Shown here: piece by piece, positions 54,387 to 64,000 of the stretch | Numbering within the stretch: the first letter of the stretch is position 1 | Layout of the letters: each line of letters opens with the position of its first letter | Source: Actibacterium sp. | GTDB lineage: Bacteria > Pseudomonadota > Alphaproteobacteria > Rhodobacterales > Rhodobacteraceae | Direction of reading: 5' to 3' | Assembly: GCA_016278325.1 (NCBI GenBank) | Contig: JADQCB010000014.1 | Span: forward strand, 1-64,000 | Length of the DNA stretch: 64,000 nucleotides | Notes under the pieces: model-generated | What the model was told of the DNA's origin: nothing | Seen by the model: the letters and a program-made list of their open reading frames with translations, nothing else | Database searches by the model: none | Made by a program: the position numbers and the translations under genes

Positions 54387-55030
54387 CGGCTCTTTCCCAT
54401 CTCGAATCTCGGACTGTCCCATTTGACGAACAACACATCCGACATGCGCGGGCTGCGGGTGAACCCGCTGAGGAAAGAATGCACCTCGAACCCTTCGCCT
54501 GCCATGAAGCCGATCACCTCGCTGAACCGATAGCCATTCTCGAAGCGCCGTTTGATCGAGACCTCGGCAATCACGAATTCGCACTCACGCAGCAGGTTGC
54601 GCGCGCCGCGCAGCACCGAAAGCTCATGGCCCTCGGTATCGATCTTGAGCCCGAAAGGCCCGTGGTAGCCCGCGCAGATGTCATCGAGCGGCCGCGTGAC
54701 GATCTCGCGCTCGCTGACATCTGCGGTCAGCCTGGCGCGCCTTGCAGTGCTTGCCTTGGCCAGGCCGCCGCGCGGCACGCGCAGGGTGAAGGCGCCGGGC
54801 CGCTCGCTCGCGCCGCAAAGATGAAAATCGAAATTCAACCTTGCGCCATAGGCCGCCTCGACCGCCTGGCGCGACTCTTCCAGAGGGTCGACCAGCACGA
54901 ATTTCGCATCGGGAAAACAATCGTAAAGAAAAGGCGTGCCATTCAGCACACCCACGTCGACGACCGTCCGGGGCGCGAAACCGTAACCGCCCAGGTAGTC
55001 AGCATTCAGCTTGTCCTTCATCGAGGCCAT
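54383..55030 (-). CDS. FkbM-family methyltransferase
   Basis: The 215-residue protein has TVVDVGVLNGTPFLYDCFPD (SAM motif, diverged from the usual DxGAxxG), LVDPLEESRQA and the FkbM motif GLKIDTEGHELSVLRGARN. It precedes and overlaps a second FkbM gene. Starts at 55039 (GTG), 55030 and 55021 (ATG) are all possible, and none has a strong ribosome site. The target is probably a sugar in the same glycan. Confidence 0.83.
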   Translation of the reverse strand: MASMKDKLNADYLGGYGFAPRTVVDVGVLNGTPFLYDCFPDAKFVLVDPLEESRQAVEAAYGARLNFDFHLCGASERPGAFTLRVPRGGLAKASTARRARLTADVSEREIVTRPLDDICAGYHGPFGLKIDTEGHELSVLRGARNLLRECEFVIAEVSIKRRFENGYRFSEVIGFMAGEGFEVHSFLSGFTRSPRMSDVLFVKWDSPRFEMGKSR

Positions 55031-55090
55031 GCCTGTCACTGCCCGCGGAACCGTTTCGATCCGGTTTTCTTGCCGCTCCTCGCGGCCAGC

Positions 55091-57355
55091 CTAATGCGAA
55101 GTCTCCCTTCGATCCACTGAAAAAAAGAACGTCTCATCGGGGTCGCGCGCGGCGATTTCATCGGGAATCACGTCTGGGCCAGCCAAAAAGACATTGGCCC
55201 CGAAATGCGCGTGCAGCCGCGAAAGCCGCTCCATCCGGGGGCTGGTCAGGTCGGCATAGAAACGCGCATGGCTGTCGGTCGCGCGCAGTTCGGCGATCTT
55301 GGCACGGTGCCGCGCCACGGCATGGGCATGGGCGGCGGCGATCTCGGGGTCGGCCATCAGGCGGTCCAGCTCGGCCTGCATGGCCGGCAGCATCCGGCCG
55401 ATCGAGCGATCTTCCTGGGCGTTGTTGTTCATCCGGAACCAGTAGGCCAGCCCCTGGTCACGATCGACATGGTTCACGCGGCCCCGGTCGCGCTTGACCA
55501 GGAAGCTTTCGGCCGAGCGGACGGCATAGTGGTTCAGCGTGACCAGGTCGTAGCCATAGGTCTCGGTCGTCGACCGCCAGGCATTGCGATACATCTGTCG
55601 CGGCAGCGGCTGGCCCGAGCCGTTGACCCAGGCGATCCGGTCCCAAAGCTGCGGCCTGAGCCCCTTGGGCCGATGCACGCCCAGCTTCTTGAAGATCCCG
55701 AGCTGGCGGAACAGCGTCTTGAACCCCCAGGCCTGGTGCGGTTTGCGGGCGAATTGCGGCGCGCAGCGCGTGAACTGCGCGATGACCGGACGATCCCGGT
55801 ATTCATGGATGTCGGAATTGCCGAACAGCCGCCATGTAAGGGCGATCATGTTGGCCCCGCCCACCGCGCGATAGAGATCGGCCAGCCGCCCCTCGCCCGC
55901 ATGGATGTTGATGTATTCGTCCACGTCCATGCAGATCACCCAATCGGCATGGCGCACCAGCGGCTCGGCTTCGGCGGCCTGAAGCGCGGCATGTTGCGGG
56001 CGCAGACCCATCTGCCGGAACGGGTTGTCGCGATGCTGGATAAGCCCCTTGTCCTGCAACAGTTGCAGCATGGTATCGGTGCCGTCGGTGCAGTCATTGG
56101 TATAGATCAGGAAATCCGCGACCCCGATGGCACGGTGATAGGCGATCCATTCGAGGATGAAGGGCCCCTCGTTCTTCATCGTCGTGACGATGGCCGTCCG
56201 GTCGGTGCCGCGCCCGGCGGCGGCCAGTTTCCGCTTGGGCATTCGCACCGGCCTGTGCCTGAACACCTGCTGCGCGAGGTCCACAAGCGCGGCATCTTCC
56301 ACCAGGCTGGTCTTGGGCACGATGGTCGAAACGGCCTGCCCCGGATGGCGCAGCGCCATGCAGCGATAGGCGCGCGCCGCATCGGCCGTGCCCGGATCGG
56401 CACCGACGATCCGGGCGATGCGCCAGATCACGTCCTCGCCCGCCCGGGCCGGCGCCACGCACCAGCGCCGCCTGGCGCGGGTCGTGTCGAATTGCACGCA
56501 TATGTGGTCACCGAAATGCAACGAGGTCTGCTTGCGGACCCGCCAGGGATAGGTCCGGCGCAGCGCGATCGTGATGCAGCCCGCCGCCGAGGCGACGGCC
56601 CGGTCGAACACGCTGCCCGCGGGGTCCGGCGCCAGCAGGTCGGACAGGTCGATATTCACCACCGCGCGCGCCGCGGACAGGAACCGGGTCCGCGCGATTT
56701 CATAGATCAGCATCTCGCCCAGCGGCGCGGTCCAGGGATCGGGCGGCGGCGGCGTCATCCGGTCCTTGCCCGGCGCATCGGGCGCACAAATCGGATGCGC
56801 CTCGGGCGGTGCGTCGCGCAGGCCCAGCGGTGTTGCCGCGTTCAGCAGCACGACGCGGTGCACCCCTTCGATGGCCGGAAGCCCGGCGCAAAGCGCCGCG
56901 GCAAAGCTGTCATCGCCGCCCGGCGCGGCGCGGTCGAGGATCAGCGCGGCCTGCATCCCGTGATGCGCCGCGTGATAGGAAAGCCAGTCCAGAACGATCG
57001 CGGCGCTTTCGCTGTTGCGCTGCGCGAACGCGACGTTCAGCCCCGCGAACAGATCGGTCTCGGGCAAGGTCGGCGTGACGACCCCCCCCCCGCCACCTTT
57101 CAGCGGCACCGGCAGCGGGCCCTGCGCGGTGTCCGCACGCGCATGGACCATCGGGCCCTTGCCGATGCTGCGCATATCCTCGATCGCCAGGCCCGGGGCC
57201 GGCCCCAGCGCCGCCATCGGCGTGTCGGAGCGGAAGAAGAAGCGCACGCTCCGCCCCGCGCCCGCGGGCAGGGCGACCGCCTCCAGCAGGACATGGCCGC
57301 CGATCTCGGCCACGTTCAGGCTGCGGCGCAGGAACGGCGGCTCAGCCATGCGCAT
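55091..57355 (-). CDS. Large GT92/GT2-like glycosyltransferase with two GT-like modules
   Basis: The 754-residue protein carries the same glycosyltransferase module as its neighbours from about residue 388: VTTMKNEGPFILEWIAYHRA, YTNDC, then DVDEYINI with DVDE at 477-480, and LVTLNHYAVRSAESFLVKRD. The first half contains a degenerate copy (RNSESAAIVLDWLSYHAAHH near 113 and NIDLSD near 234-239) in which the catalytic acidic motif is altered. Residues 87-91 (five glycines) lie on a G10 run. ATG codons at 57355 and 57349 both overlap the previous gene. Confidence 0.85.
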   Translation of the reverse strand: MRMAEPPFLRRSLNVAEIGGHVLLEAVALPAGAGRSVRFFFRSDTPMAALGPAPGLAIEDMRSIGKGPMVHARADTAQGPLPVPLKGGGGGVVTPTLPETDLFAGLNVAFAQRNSESAAIVLDWLSYHAAHHGMQAALILDRAAPGGDDSFAAALCAGLPAIEGVHRVVLLNAATPLGLRDAPPEAHPICAPDAPGKDRMTPPPPDPWTAPLGEMLIYEIARTRFLSAARAVVNIDLSDLLAPDPAGSVFDRAVASAAGCITIALRRTYPWRVRKQTSLHFGDHICVQFDTTRARRRWCVAPARAGEDVIWRIARIVGADPGTADAARAYRCMALRHPGQAVSTIVPKTSLVEDAALVDLAQQVFRHRPVRMPKRKLAAAGRGTDRTAIVTTMKNEGPFILEWIAYHRAIGVADFLIYTNDCTDGTDTMLQLLQDKGLIQHRDNPFRQMGLRPQHAALQAAEAEPLVRHADWVICMDVDEYINIHAGEGRLADLYRAVGGANMIALTWRLFGNSDIHEYRDRPVIAQFTRCAPQFARKPHQAWGFKTLFRQLGIFKKLGVHRPKGLRPQLWDRIAWVNGSGQPLPRQMYRNAWRSTTETYGYDLVTLNHYAVRSAESFLVKRDRGRVNHVDRDQGLAYWFRMNNNAQEDRSIGRMLPAMQAELDRLMADPEIAAAHAHAVARHRAKIAELRATDSHARFYADLTSPRMERLSRLHAHFGANVFLAGPDVIPDEIAARDPDETFFFSVDRRETSH

Positions 57356-58382
57356 GCCTCGCCCCTGAAAGGCGGCGCAGATGGGCCCGGGTTTCCGCCG
57401 GCACGGGCGGCGTGCTGTCCCCGGCCAGCACCAACTGCCAGAACAGCTTCACCTCTGCCGGATCGTGCATGACGCGCGCCAGGTGGTCGCGATGCCATGC
57501 GCACGCCGCGGCCTCCAGCCGCGCCAGATCCCCGATCCGGCGCAGATCCGCCAGCGCGGCGCGGGTGGCCGGCAACATCCGGGCGATCCGCGGGGCGAGT
57601 TCCGCGTTGAAATTCCGCTCGACCCAATAGCCCAGCCCGACCGCGCGGTCGGTATGGTTTGGCAGGCCCCGTGCACGCTTGGACATGAATTCCTCGACCG
57701 AGCGCAATGAATAATGGTTGAGCTCGACCAGGCCCCGGGCGGTGGTCAGGCCGAACAGGTTGATCCGCGCCTCGGCGGCACCGAACGCGGGCGGCAGAAG
57801 CCGGCCGTCGGCATCGGCCCAGAGCGGCGGCTTGCCTCCGCCAGCGGGTTTCGGACGATGCACGCCGAAAGCCCCGAACGCGCCGCGACGAAACAGAGTC
57901 TTGAAGAAATGCGCCGAGGGCAGCGCGATGTCGGCCGGCGCGGCGCGGGTAAAGCGCTCCAGCGTCAGACCCGGCTCCGCCGCGACATGCCCGTCATTGC
58001 CGAACAGCCGCCAGGGCAGGGTCACGGCATCCGCGCCTTCGGGCAGGGCGGCAATCAGATCGGACAGCGTGCCCAGCGGTTCGGCAAGGCTGACAAACTC
58101 GTCGCTGTCGATGCAGATGATCCAGTCGGCCGCGCCCGCCAGTGGATGCGCCCCGGCCGCGCGCAATGCCTGCCACTGGATCGGTCGCGCCGCGCCCGGC
58201 GTCAACGGCAGATGGACGACGATCCCGGCGGCCTGCAACACATCGAGCATCGCATCCGTGCCATCGGCACAATCGTTCGACGTGATCACGAAATCCGTGA
58301 CGCCAGCGGCCTGGTGATGCGCCAGCCATTCCAGCAGATGCGGCCCCTCATTGCGCATTGCGCTGACCAGAAGGATCCTCAC
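57342..58382 (-). CDS. GT92/GT2-like glycosyltransferase, first gene of glycan operon
   Basis: The 346-residue enzyme begins from GTG with RILLVSAMRNEGPHLLEWLA, has SNDCADGT and the metal-binding IDSDE (91-95), and later LVELNHYSLRSVEEFMSKRA, all shared with two other proteins of the operon. It lacks a signal or membrane segment, so it acts in the cytoplasm. The next gene starts inside its last codons. The 273 bases upstream, before the groEL terminator, are AT-richer and should hold the operon promoter, but no box was assigned. Confidence 0.87.
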   Translation of the reverse strand: MRILLVSAMRNEGPHLLEWLAHHQAAGVTDFVITSNDCADGTDAMLDVLQAAGIVVHLPLTPGAARPIQWQALRAAGAHPLAGAADWIICIDSDEFVSLAEPLGTLSDLIAALPEGADAVTLPWRLFGNDGHVAAEPGLTLERFTRAAPADIALPSAHFFKTLFRRGAFGAFGVHRPKPAGGGKPPLWADADGRLLPPAFGAAEARINLFGLTTARGLVELNHYSLRSVEEFMSKRARGLPNHTDRAVGLGYWVERNFNAELAPRIARMLPATRAALADLRRIGDLARLEAAACAWHRDHLARVMHDPAEVKLFWQLVLAGDSTPPVPAETRAHLRRLSGARHAHG

Positions 58383-58604
58383 ACCCTGTATCCCGGCCCG
58401 AGCAATCGGCGGGACGCGAGCGAACTTTTTACTCCAAAGACGCGACTTAACATACGGTTCCGCCCGATGGATTGGTTGGCGAAACTATAGGGGCAAGCCG
58501 CCGGCCGGGCAAGCATACCGCCCGGCCCCGACCTGTCGCGAAAACGTGCCGAGACCATGATGCCAAAAGGCATCGCATCGCGGCCGGGGACCGCGCAACA
58601 TTGA

Positions 58605-58630
58605 AAAGGGGGCCCGTAGGGGCCCCCTTT
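58605..58630 (-). terminator. Intrinsic terminator of groESL
   Basis: AAAGGGGGCCC and GGGCCCCCTTT form a perfect 11-base-pair stem with a 4-base loop, 25 bases past the groEL stop on the minus strand, ending in TTTT. This fits a Rho-independent terminator. Confidence 0.85.
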
Positions 58631-58655
58631 CCGTCATTTCCGGCGAAACGGCAGA

Positions 58656-60636
<1,981 letters not shown>

Positions 60637-60673
60637 CTCTGAACGCTCCTTGGTTCATGTTGTTCCTATGATG

Positions 60674-60700
60674 TTGGCACTCATCTTGTTCGAGTGCTAA
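60674..60700 (-). promoter_or_regulatory. CIRCE operator (HrcA site)
   Basis: TTGGCACTC and GAGTGCTAA, separated by nine bases, match the CIRCE consensus TTAGCACTC-N9-GAGTGCTAA with one substitution. It lies in the groES leader between promoter and start codon, so HrcA is expected to repress groESL in the absence of heat stress. Confidence 0.95.
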
Positions 60701-60707
60701 CGGAGCG

Positions 60708-60736
60708 GAGATATGGAAAGGCTCCGGCGCTGTCAA
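60708..60736 (-). promoter_or_regulatory. groESL promoter
   Basis: On the minus strand TTGACA (60736-60731) and TATCTC (60713-60708) are 17 bases apart. The -35 box is perfect for the housekeeping factor. Transcription would begin at the edge of the CIRCE element. Confidence 0.75.
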
Positions 60737-60849
60737 CTGCAAACGCATCAAAAAAATGCCCGCCCGGCCCGTCGCACCGCTCCCCCGTGACATCGCCGGG
60801 CCGCGACCCTATAAGGGCCGCGAAATCAGCTTCCCGAACGGACAAAGAG

Positions 60850-61770
60850 ATGACCATCAAAGTATTCGGCCACAAATCCCCCGACACCGACTCCACCGGC
60901 TCGCCCATCATCTGGGCGTGGTACCTGACCGAGATCCGCAAGCAACCGGCCGTGCCGGTCCTTCTGGGCGAGCCCGGCACCGAGGCCGCGTTCATGCTGG
61001 AACGCTGGAATCTCGACAAGCCTGCGATCCTTGCCGAGCTGGCCGCCGGCGAGGATGTGGTGATCGTCGACACCAACAATCCCGCCGAGCTGCCCGAGGC
61101 GATCAACGACGCGCATATCATCCAGATCATCGACCATCACAAGCTGACCGGCGGTCTCCAGACGAAAGAACCGATCGACATCACGATCCGGCCGCTGGCC
61201 TGCACGGCGACCATCCTGCATGACCTGATGGGCGACGATGCCGCGAAAATGCCCGACCCGATCAAGGGCGCGATGCTGTCCTGCATCCTGTCCGACACGC
61301 TGGAATTCCGTTCGCCCACGACAACCGATCACGACCGGGCGGTGGCCGAACGGCTGGCCGGCGAGCTGGGCACGGACATTCCCGCCTATGCCGCCGAGAT
61401 GTTCGCCGCGAAATCCGATGTCTCGGCCTTTTCCGACGCCGAGCTTCTGCGGATGGACAGCAAGGAATACAGCGTCGATGGCACCAGGTTCCGCGTCAGC
61501 GTGCTGGAAACCACCTCGCCGGCCGCTGTGCTCCGGCGCAAGACCGGTCTTGTCGCGGCGATGCAGGATGTGGCGCTCGAGGATGGTGTCGACCAGGTGC
61601 TTCTGTTCGTCGTGGACATCCTGGAAGAGGAATCCACCCTTCTGGTCCCGAACGACCTGGTGAAGACGGTCGCCGAGAAAAGCTTCGGCGTGACGGTCGG
61701 CGGCGACACCGTAGTGCTGCCCGGCGTGGTCAGCCGCAAAAAGCAGATCATCCCGAATCTGAAGGTCTGA
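60850..61770 (+). CDS. ppaC: Manganese-dependent inorganic pyrophosphatase (family II)
   Basis: The 306-residue enzyme hydrolyses pyrophosphate. The DHH-family metal motifs are visible: FGHKSPDTDST near the N-terminus, VIVDTNN, and IIDHHK, and the C-terminal SRKKQIIP contacts substrate. The ATG at 60850 gives the family N-terminus MTIKVFGHKSPDTD; the frame extends upstream without similarity. It is divergent from groES. Confidence 0.95.
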   Translation: MTIKVFGHKSPDTDSTGSPIIWAWYLTEIRKQPAVPVLLGEPGTEAAFMLERWNLDKPAILAELAAGEDVVIVDTNNPAELPEAINDAHIIQIIDHHKLTGGLQTKEPIDITIRPLACTATILHDLMGDDAAKMPDPIKGAMLSCILSDTLEFRSPTTTDHDRAVAERLAGELGTDIPAYAAEMFAAKSDVSAFSDAELLRMDSKEYSVDGTRFRVSVLETTSPAAVLRRKTGLVAAMQDVALEDGVDQVLLFVVDILEEESTLLVPNDLVKTVAEKSFGVTVGGDTVVLPGVVSRKKQIIPNLKV

Positions 61771-61834
61771 ATGGCGCAACCGTGCTGAACCCCAGGGCGC
61801 GCCTGTCGCCGCCTTTTGCCTGGAAGGCCATTTC

Positions 61835-62704
61835 ATGACCCGGATCATCGAACATCTCTCGCAGATTTCCGAGCGTTACGACGCGCTGTTCGTCGATCTC
61901 TGGGGATGCCTGCACGATGGCCACGCCCCCTTCCCCGAGGCGGTGGCGGCGCTGCAGGAATACCGCGCCGGCGGCGGGATCGTCGTGCTGCTGACCAACG
62001 CTCCGCGCCACCGGCAAAGCGTGGCGCGGCAACTGGCGAGGATGGGCGTGCCCGAAGATTGCTGGGACACGATCACCACCTCGGGTGACAGTGCCCGCGC
62101 GGCGATGTACCAGGGCGCGGTGGGCGCGAAGGTGTTCTTCATCGGCCAGCCCCGCGACCAGAGCTTCTTCGACCCGCTGAAGATCGTCACCGATCCGGTC
62201 GAGATCACGCAGGTGCCGCTGGACCAGGCCGAAGGGATCGTCTGCACCGGCCCCTACGACCCGATGGCCGAACCGGCCCAGCTGCGCCCGCAGCTGCTTT
62301 ATGCCAAGCAGAAGGGTCTGAAACTGCTCTGTGCCAATCCCGATGTCGTGGTCGATCGCGGCGACACGCGCGAATTCTGCGCCGGGGCCATCGCGGCGCT
62401 TTATAACGAAATGGGCGGCGAGAGCCTGTATTTCGGAAAGCCGCACCCGCCCATCTACGACCTCGCCCGACGGCGCCTGGCCCCATTGGGTGATGTGCCC
62501 GACGAACGGATCCTGTGCATCGGCGACGGGCTGCACACCGACATTCGCGGCGCGATGGGCGAGAACCTGGACAGCCTGTTCATTACCGGCGGCCTTTTCG
62601 CGGAAGAGACCCGGACCCGCCGGCAACCGGACCCGGCGGCGCTGGACGCCCTCCTGAAGCGAGAGCAAGCCGCGCCAAGCTACGCGATCGGCTTCCTGCG
62701 GTGA
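61835..62704 (+). CDS. HAD-superfamily class IIA hydrolase (TIGR01459 type)
   Basis: The 289-residue protein has the HAD motifs FVDLWGCLHDG (in place of DxDG, with the second acidic position replaced), VLLTNAPR and, for metal binding, CIGDGLHTDIRGA. GKPHPPIYDLA supplies the lysine. This pattern belongs to the TIGR01459 group, of unknown substrate and common in Alphaproteobacteria. It follows the pyrophosphatase by 64 bases and may be co-transcribed. Confidence 0.88.
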   Translation: MTRIIEHLSQISERYDALFVDLWGCLHDGHAPFPEAVAALQEYRAGGGIVVLLTNAPRHRQSVARQLARMGVPEDCWDTITTSGDSARAAMYQGAVGAKVFFIGQPRDQSFFDPLKIVTDPVEITQVPLDQAEGIVCTGPYDPMAEPAQLRPQLLYAKQKGLKLLCANPDVVVDRGDTREFCAGAIAALYNEMGGESLYFGKPHPPIYDLARRRLAPLGDVPDERILCIGDGLHTDIRGAMGENLDSLFITGGLFAEETRTRRQPDPAALDALLKREQAAPSYAIGFLR

Positions 62705-62761
62705 TCCCGGCGGGGTCGCGCGGTAATTTTATTGCCAATTCCAGAAAATAACCGACTATTT

Positions 62762-62814
62762 GTTGCGCGGCGGCATTGCGAAGGCCGGATCGCTCGGCTA
62801 CGCCGCATTGCAAC
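62762..62814 (+). promoter_or_regulatory. Inverted repeat upstream of the MaoC gene
   Basis: GTTGC followed by GCGGCG (62762-62772) can pair with CGCCGC (62801-62806) and GCAAC (62810-62814), leaving three unpaired bases on the right arm. Two copies of CATTGC lie within it. It could be a structured leader or an operator for the gene starting at 62835. Confidence 0.35.
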
Positions 62815-62834
62815 ATGACAATGTCGGAGGCCCC

Positions 62835-63278
62835 ATGCTGGACAACCTGCCCCGCGGCACGATCTGCATCGAAGACATGGCAATCGGCCTGCGCCGGTAT
62901 CTGCGCAAACAGGTCACCGACAATGACGTCCAACTCTTTGCCGAGGTGACGACCGATCGCAACCCGGTGCATCTGGACGATACCTATGCCCGCGAAACGA
63001 TTTTCGCAGGCCGCATCGCGCATGGAATGCTGACCGCCGGGCTGATCTCGGCGGTGATCGGCGAACAGTTGCCCGGGCATGGCACGGTCTATCTGGGCCA
63101 GACGCTGAAATTCCTGGCACCCGTGCGCCCCGGCGATGTCGTTCATGCCGAGGTCGAGGTGCGCGAGATCGATTATGCCCGCCGGCGGGTCACCCTTGAT
63201 TGTCACTGCGCCGTGGGCGATACGGTCGTCCTGAAGGGCGAGGCGCTGGTGATGGCGCCAAGCCGCAAATTCGACTGA
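62835..63278 (+). CDS. MaoC-family enoyl-CoA hydratase
   Basis: The 147-residue hot-dog-fold protein has AEVTTDRNPVHLDDTYARET, which holds the catalytic Asp and His of R-specific enoyl-CoA hydratases, and GRIAHGMLTAGLISAVIGEQ. It hydrates trans-2-enoyl-CoA to (R)-3-hydroxyacyl-CoA, a supply route for polyhydroxyalkanoate synthesis in some bacteria. GGAGG precedes the ATG at 62835. Confidence 0.9.
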   Translation: MLDNLPRGTICIEDMAIGLRRYLRKQVTDNDVQLFAEVTTDRNPVHLDDTYARETIFAGRIAHGMLTAGLISAVIGEQLPGHGTVYLGQTLKFLAPVRPGDVVHAEVEVREIDYARRRVTLDCHCAVGDTVVLKGEALVMAPSRKFD

Positions 63279-63311
63279 CGGCGGCCGGGGTCCGGGCGTC
63301 ACCGGGGACCG

Positions 63312-64000
63312 ATGAAGACCTGCACCGACTGGACCGGACTGTCACCCAAGGATCGCGGCGCCGCAGCGGCGATCGGCAATTTCGATGGCGTGCATCTGGG
63401 CCACCAGGCGGTGATCGACATCGCCCGTGGCGCGGCCGCGCGCCACGGCGCCCCGCTTGGCATCGTGACATTCGAACCGCATCCCAGAGAATACTTCGCC
63501 CCCGCGGCGCCCCCCTTTCGGCTGATGAATGCCGAGGCCAAGCAGCACCGCCTGCAAAAGCTCGGGGTCGAGAAACTTTACCAGCTTCCGTTCGACAGCC
63601 GCCTGTCGGCACTGACGCCCGAAGAATTCGCGCACGAGGTGATCGCGGACGGGCTTGGCCTGTGCCATGTGGTCGTCGGCACCGATTTCTGTTTCGGCAA
63701 GGGGCGCAAGGGCACGGCGCAGGATCTGATGCGCTTCGGCGCGGCGATGGGCTTCGACGTGACGCTCGCCCCGCTTGTGGAAGGCGCAGCCGGCGCCGTG
63801 TCCTCGACCGCGATCCGCCAGGCCCTCGGCGAAGGACGGCCGCGCGACGCGGCAAGGATGCTGGGCCATTGGCACCGGATCGAGGGCGCGGTGCTGCACG
63901 GCGACAAGCGCGGGCGCGACCTGGGCTTTCCCACCGCGAACATGACGATCCGCGGCCTGCACCCGCCGCGTTTCGGCATCTATGCCGTCACCGTCGACGT
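63312..64000 (+). CDS. ribF: Bifunctional riboflavin kinase/FAD synthetase (truncated at right edge)
   Basis: The first 229 residues are present. AIGNFDGVHLGHQAVIDIAR is the nucleotidyltransferase motif of the FAD synthetase domain, VVGTDFCFGKGRKG is its second conserved block and SSTAIRQALGEG its third. The riboflavin kinase domain begins with LHGDKRGRDLGFPTANM and continues beyond the window. The enzyme makes FMN and FAD. GGGGA lies before the ATG. Confidence 0.95.
   Translation, partial: MKTCTDWTGLSPKDRGAAAAIGNFDGVHLGHQAVIDIARGAAARHGAPLGIVTFEPHPREYFAPAAPPFRLMNAEAKQHRLQKLGVEKLYQLPFDSRLSALTPEEFAHEVIADGLGLCHVVVGTDFCFGKGRKGTAQDLMRFGAAMGFDVTLAPLVEGAAGAVSSTAIRQALGEGRPRDAARMLGHWHRIEGAVLHGDKRGRDLGFPTANMTIRGLHPPRFGIYAVTVD

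Overview
This is a GC-rich (roughly 65%), gene-dense stretch of an alphaproteobacterial chromosome, most likely from the Rhodobacteraceae. The evidence is the gene content and order: a heterotetrameric sarcosine oxidase operon, ccmI-ruvX-DUF1289, a fused indolepyruvate oxidoreductase, purL-bolA-grxD, zapA with a coiled-coil partner, class II DAHP synthase, Mn-dependent pyrophosphatase and HrcA/CIRCE-type groESL. No rRNA, tRNA, CRISPR array, IS element or phage gene was seen. The species cannot be fixed from the window.

Layout. 1-3.8 kb: a truncated membrane-anchored protein, a LOG-family hydrolase, a RarD-like permease, a host-attachment-family protein and Fe superoxide dismutase. 3.9-9.9 kb: the sarcosine oxidase operon soxB-[foreign gene]-soxD-soxA-soxG on the minus strand. 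10.1-12.8 kb: ccmI, ruvX, a DUF1289 gene and a 44-residue basic protein. 13.2-17.6 kb: arginine synthesis (argD, argF), gnd and a pseudouridine synthase. 17.7-25.5 kb: indolepyruvate oxidoreductase, its divergent LysR regulator, a candidate small RNA, then purL-bolA-grxD. 25.6-32.4 kb: zapA and partner, transketolase, a DUF808 membrane protein and two tandem GAPDH genes with a 47-residue membrane protein between them. 32.5-38.9 kb: a short-chain dehydrogenase, a CoA-transferase/racemase, an ABC-F ATPase, an MFS permease and DAHP synthase. 39.1-48 kb: a GlxA-type regulator, a complete branched-chain-type ABC transporter and a dimethylglycine-dehydrogenase-like flavoenzyme. 48.2-50.4 kb: a secreted tandem-repeat protein and an MFS permease. 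50.4-58.4 kb: a seven-gene minus-strand operon of glycosyltransferases, methyltransferases and a GSCFA protein. 58.7-64 kb: groEL, groES, pyrophosphatase, a HAD hydrolase, a MaoC hydratase and the start of ribF.

How the genes fit together. Two blocks handle methylated glycine derivatives: SoxBDAG would oxidise sarcosine, and the 39-48 kb block pairs a GATase/AraC regulator and transporter with an enzyme related to dimethylglycine/sarcosine dehydrogenases. Transketolase and both GAPDHs form a central-carbon block, with palindromic GTTAGCGCTAAC-type operators before each gap gene. The 50-58 kb operon probably makes or decorates a surface glycan.

The most unusual items are: (i) a gene of about 45% GC inserted exactly between soxB and soxD, (ii) the glycan operon, which repeats one glycosyltransferase module three times and carries C9 and G10 tracts inside two reading frames, suggesting phase variation, (iii) a candidate small RNA upstream of purL, and (iv) an in-frame membrane-segment extension upstream of the monothiol glutaredoxin.
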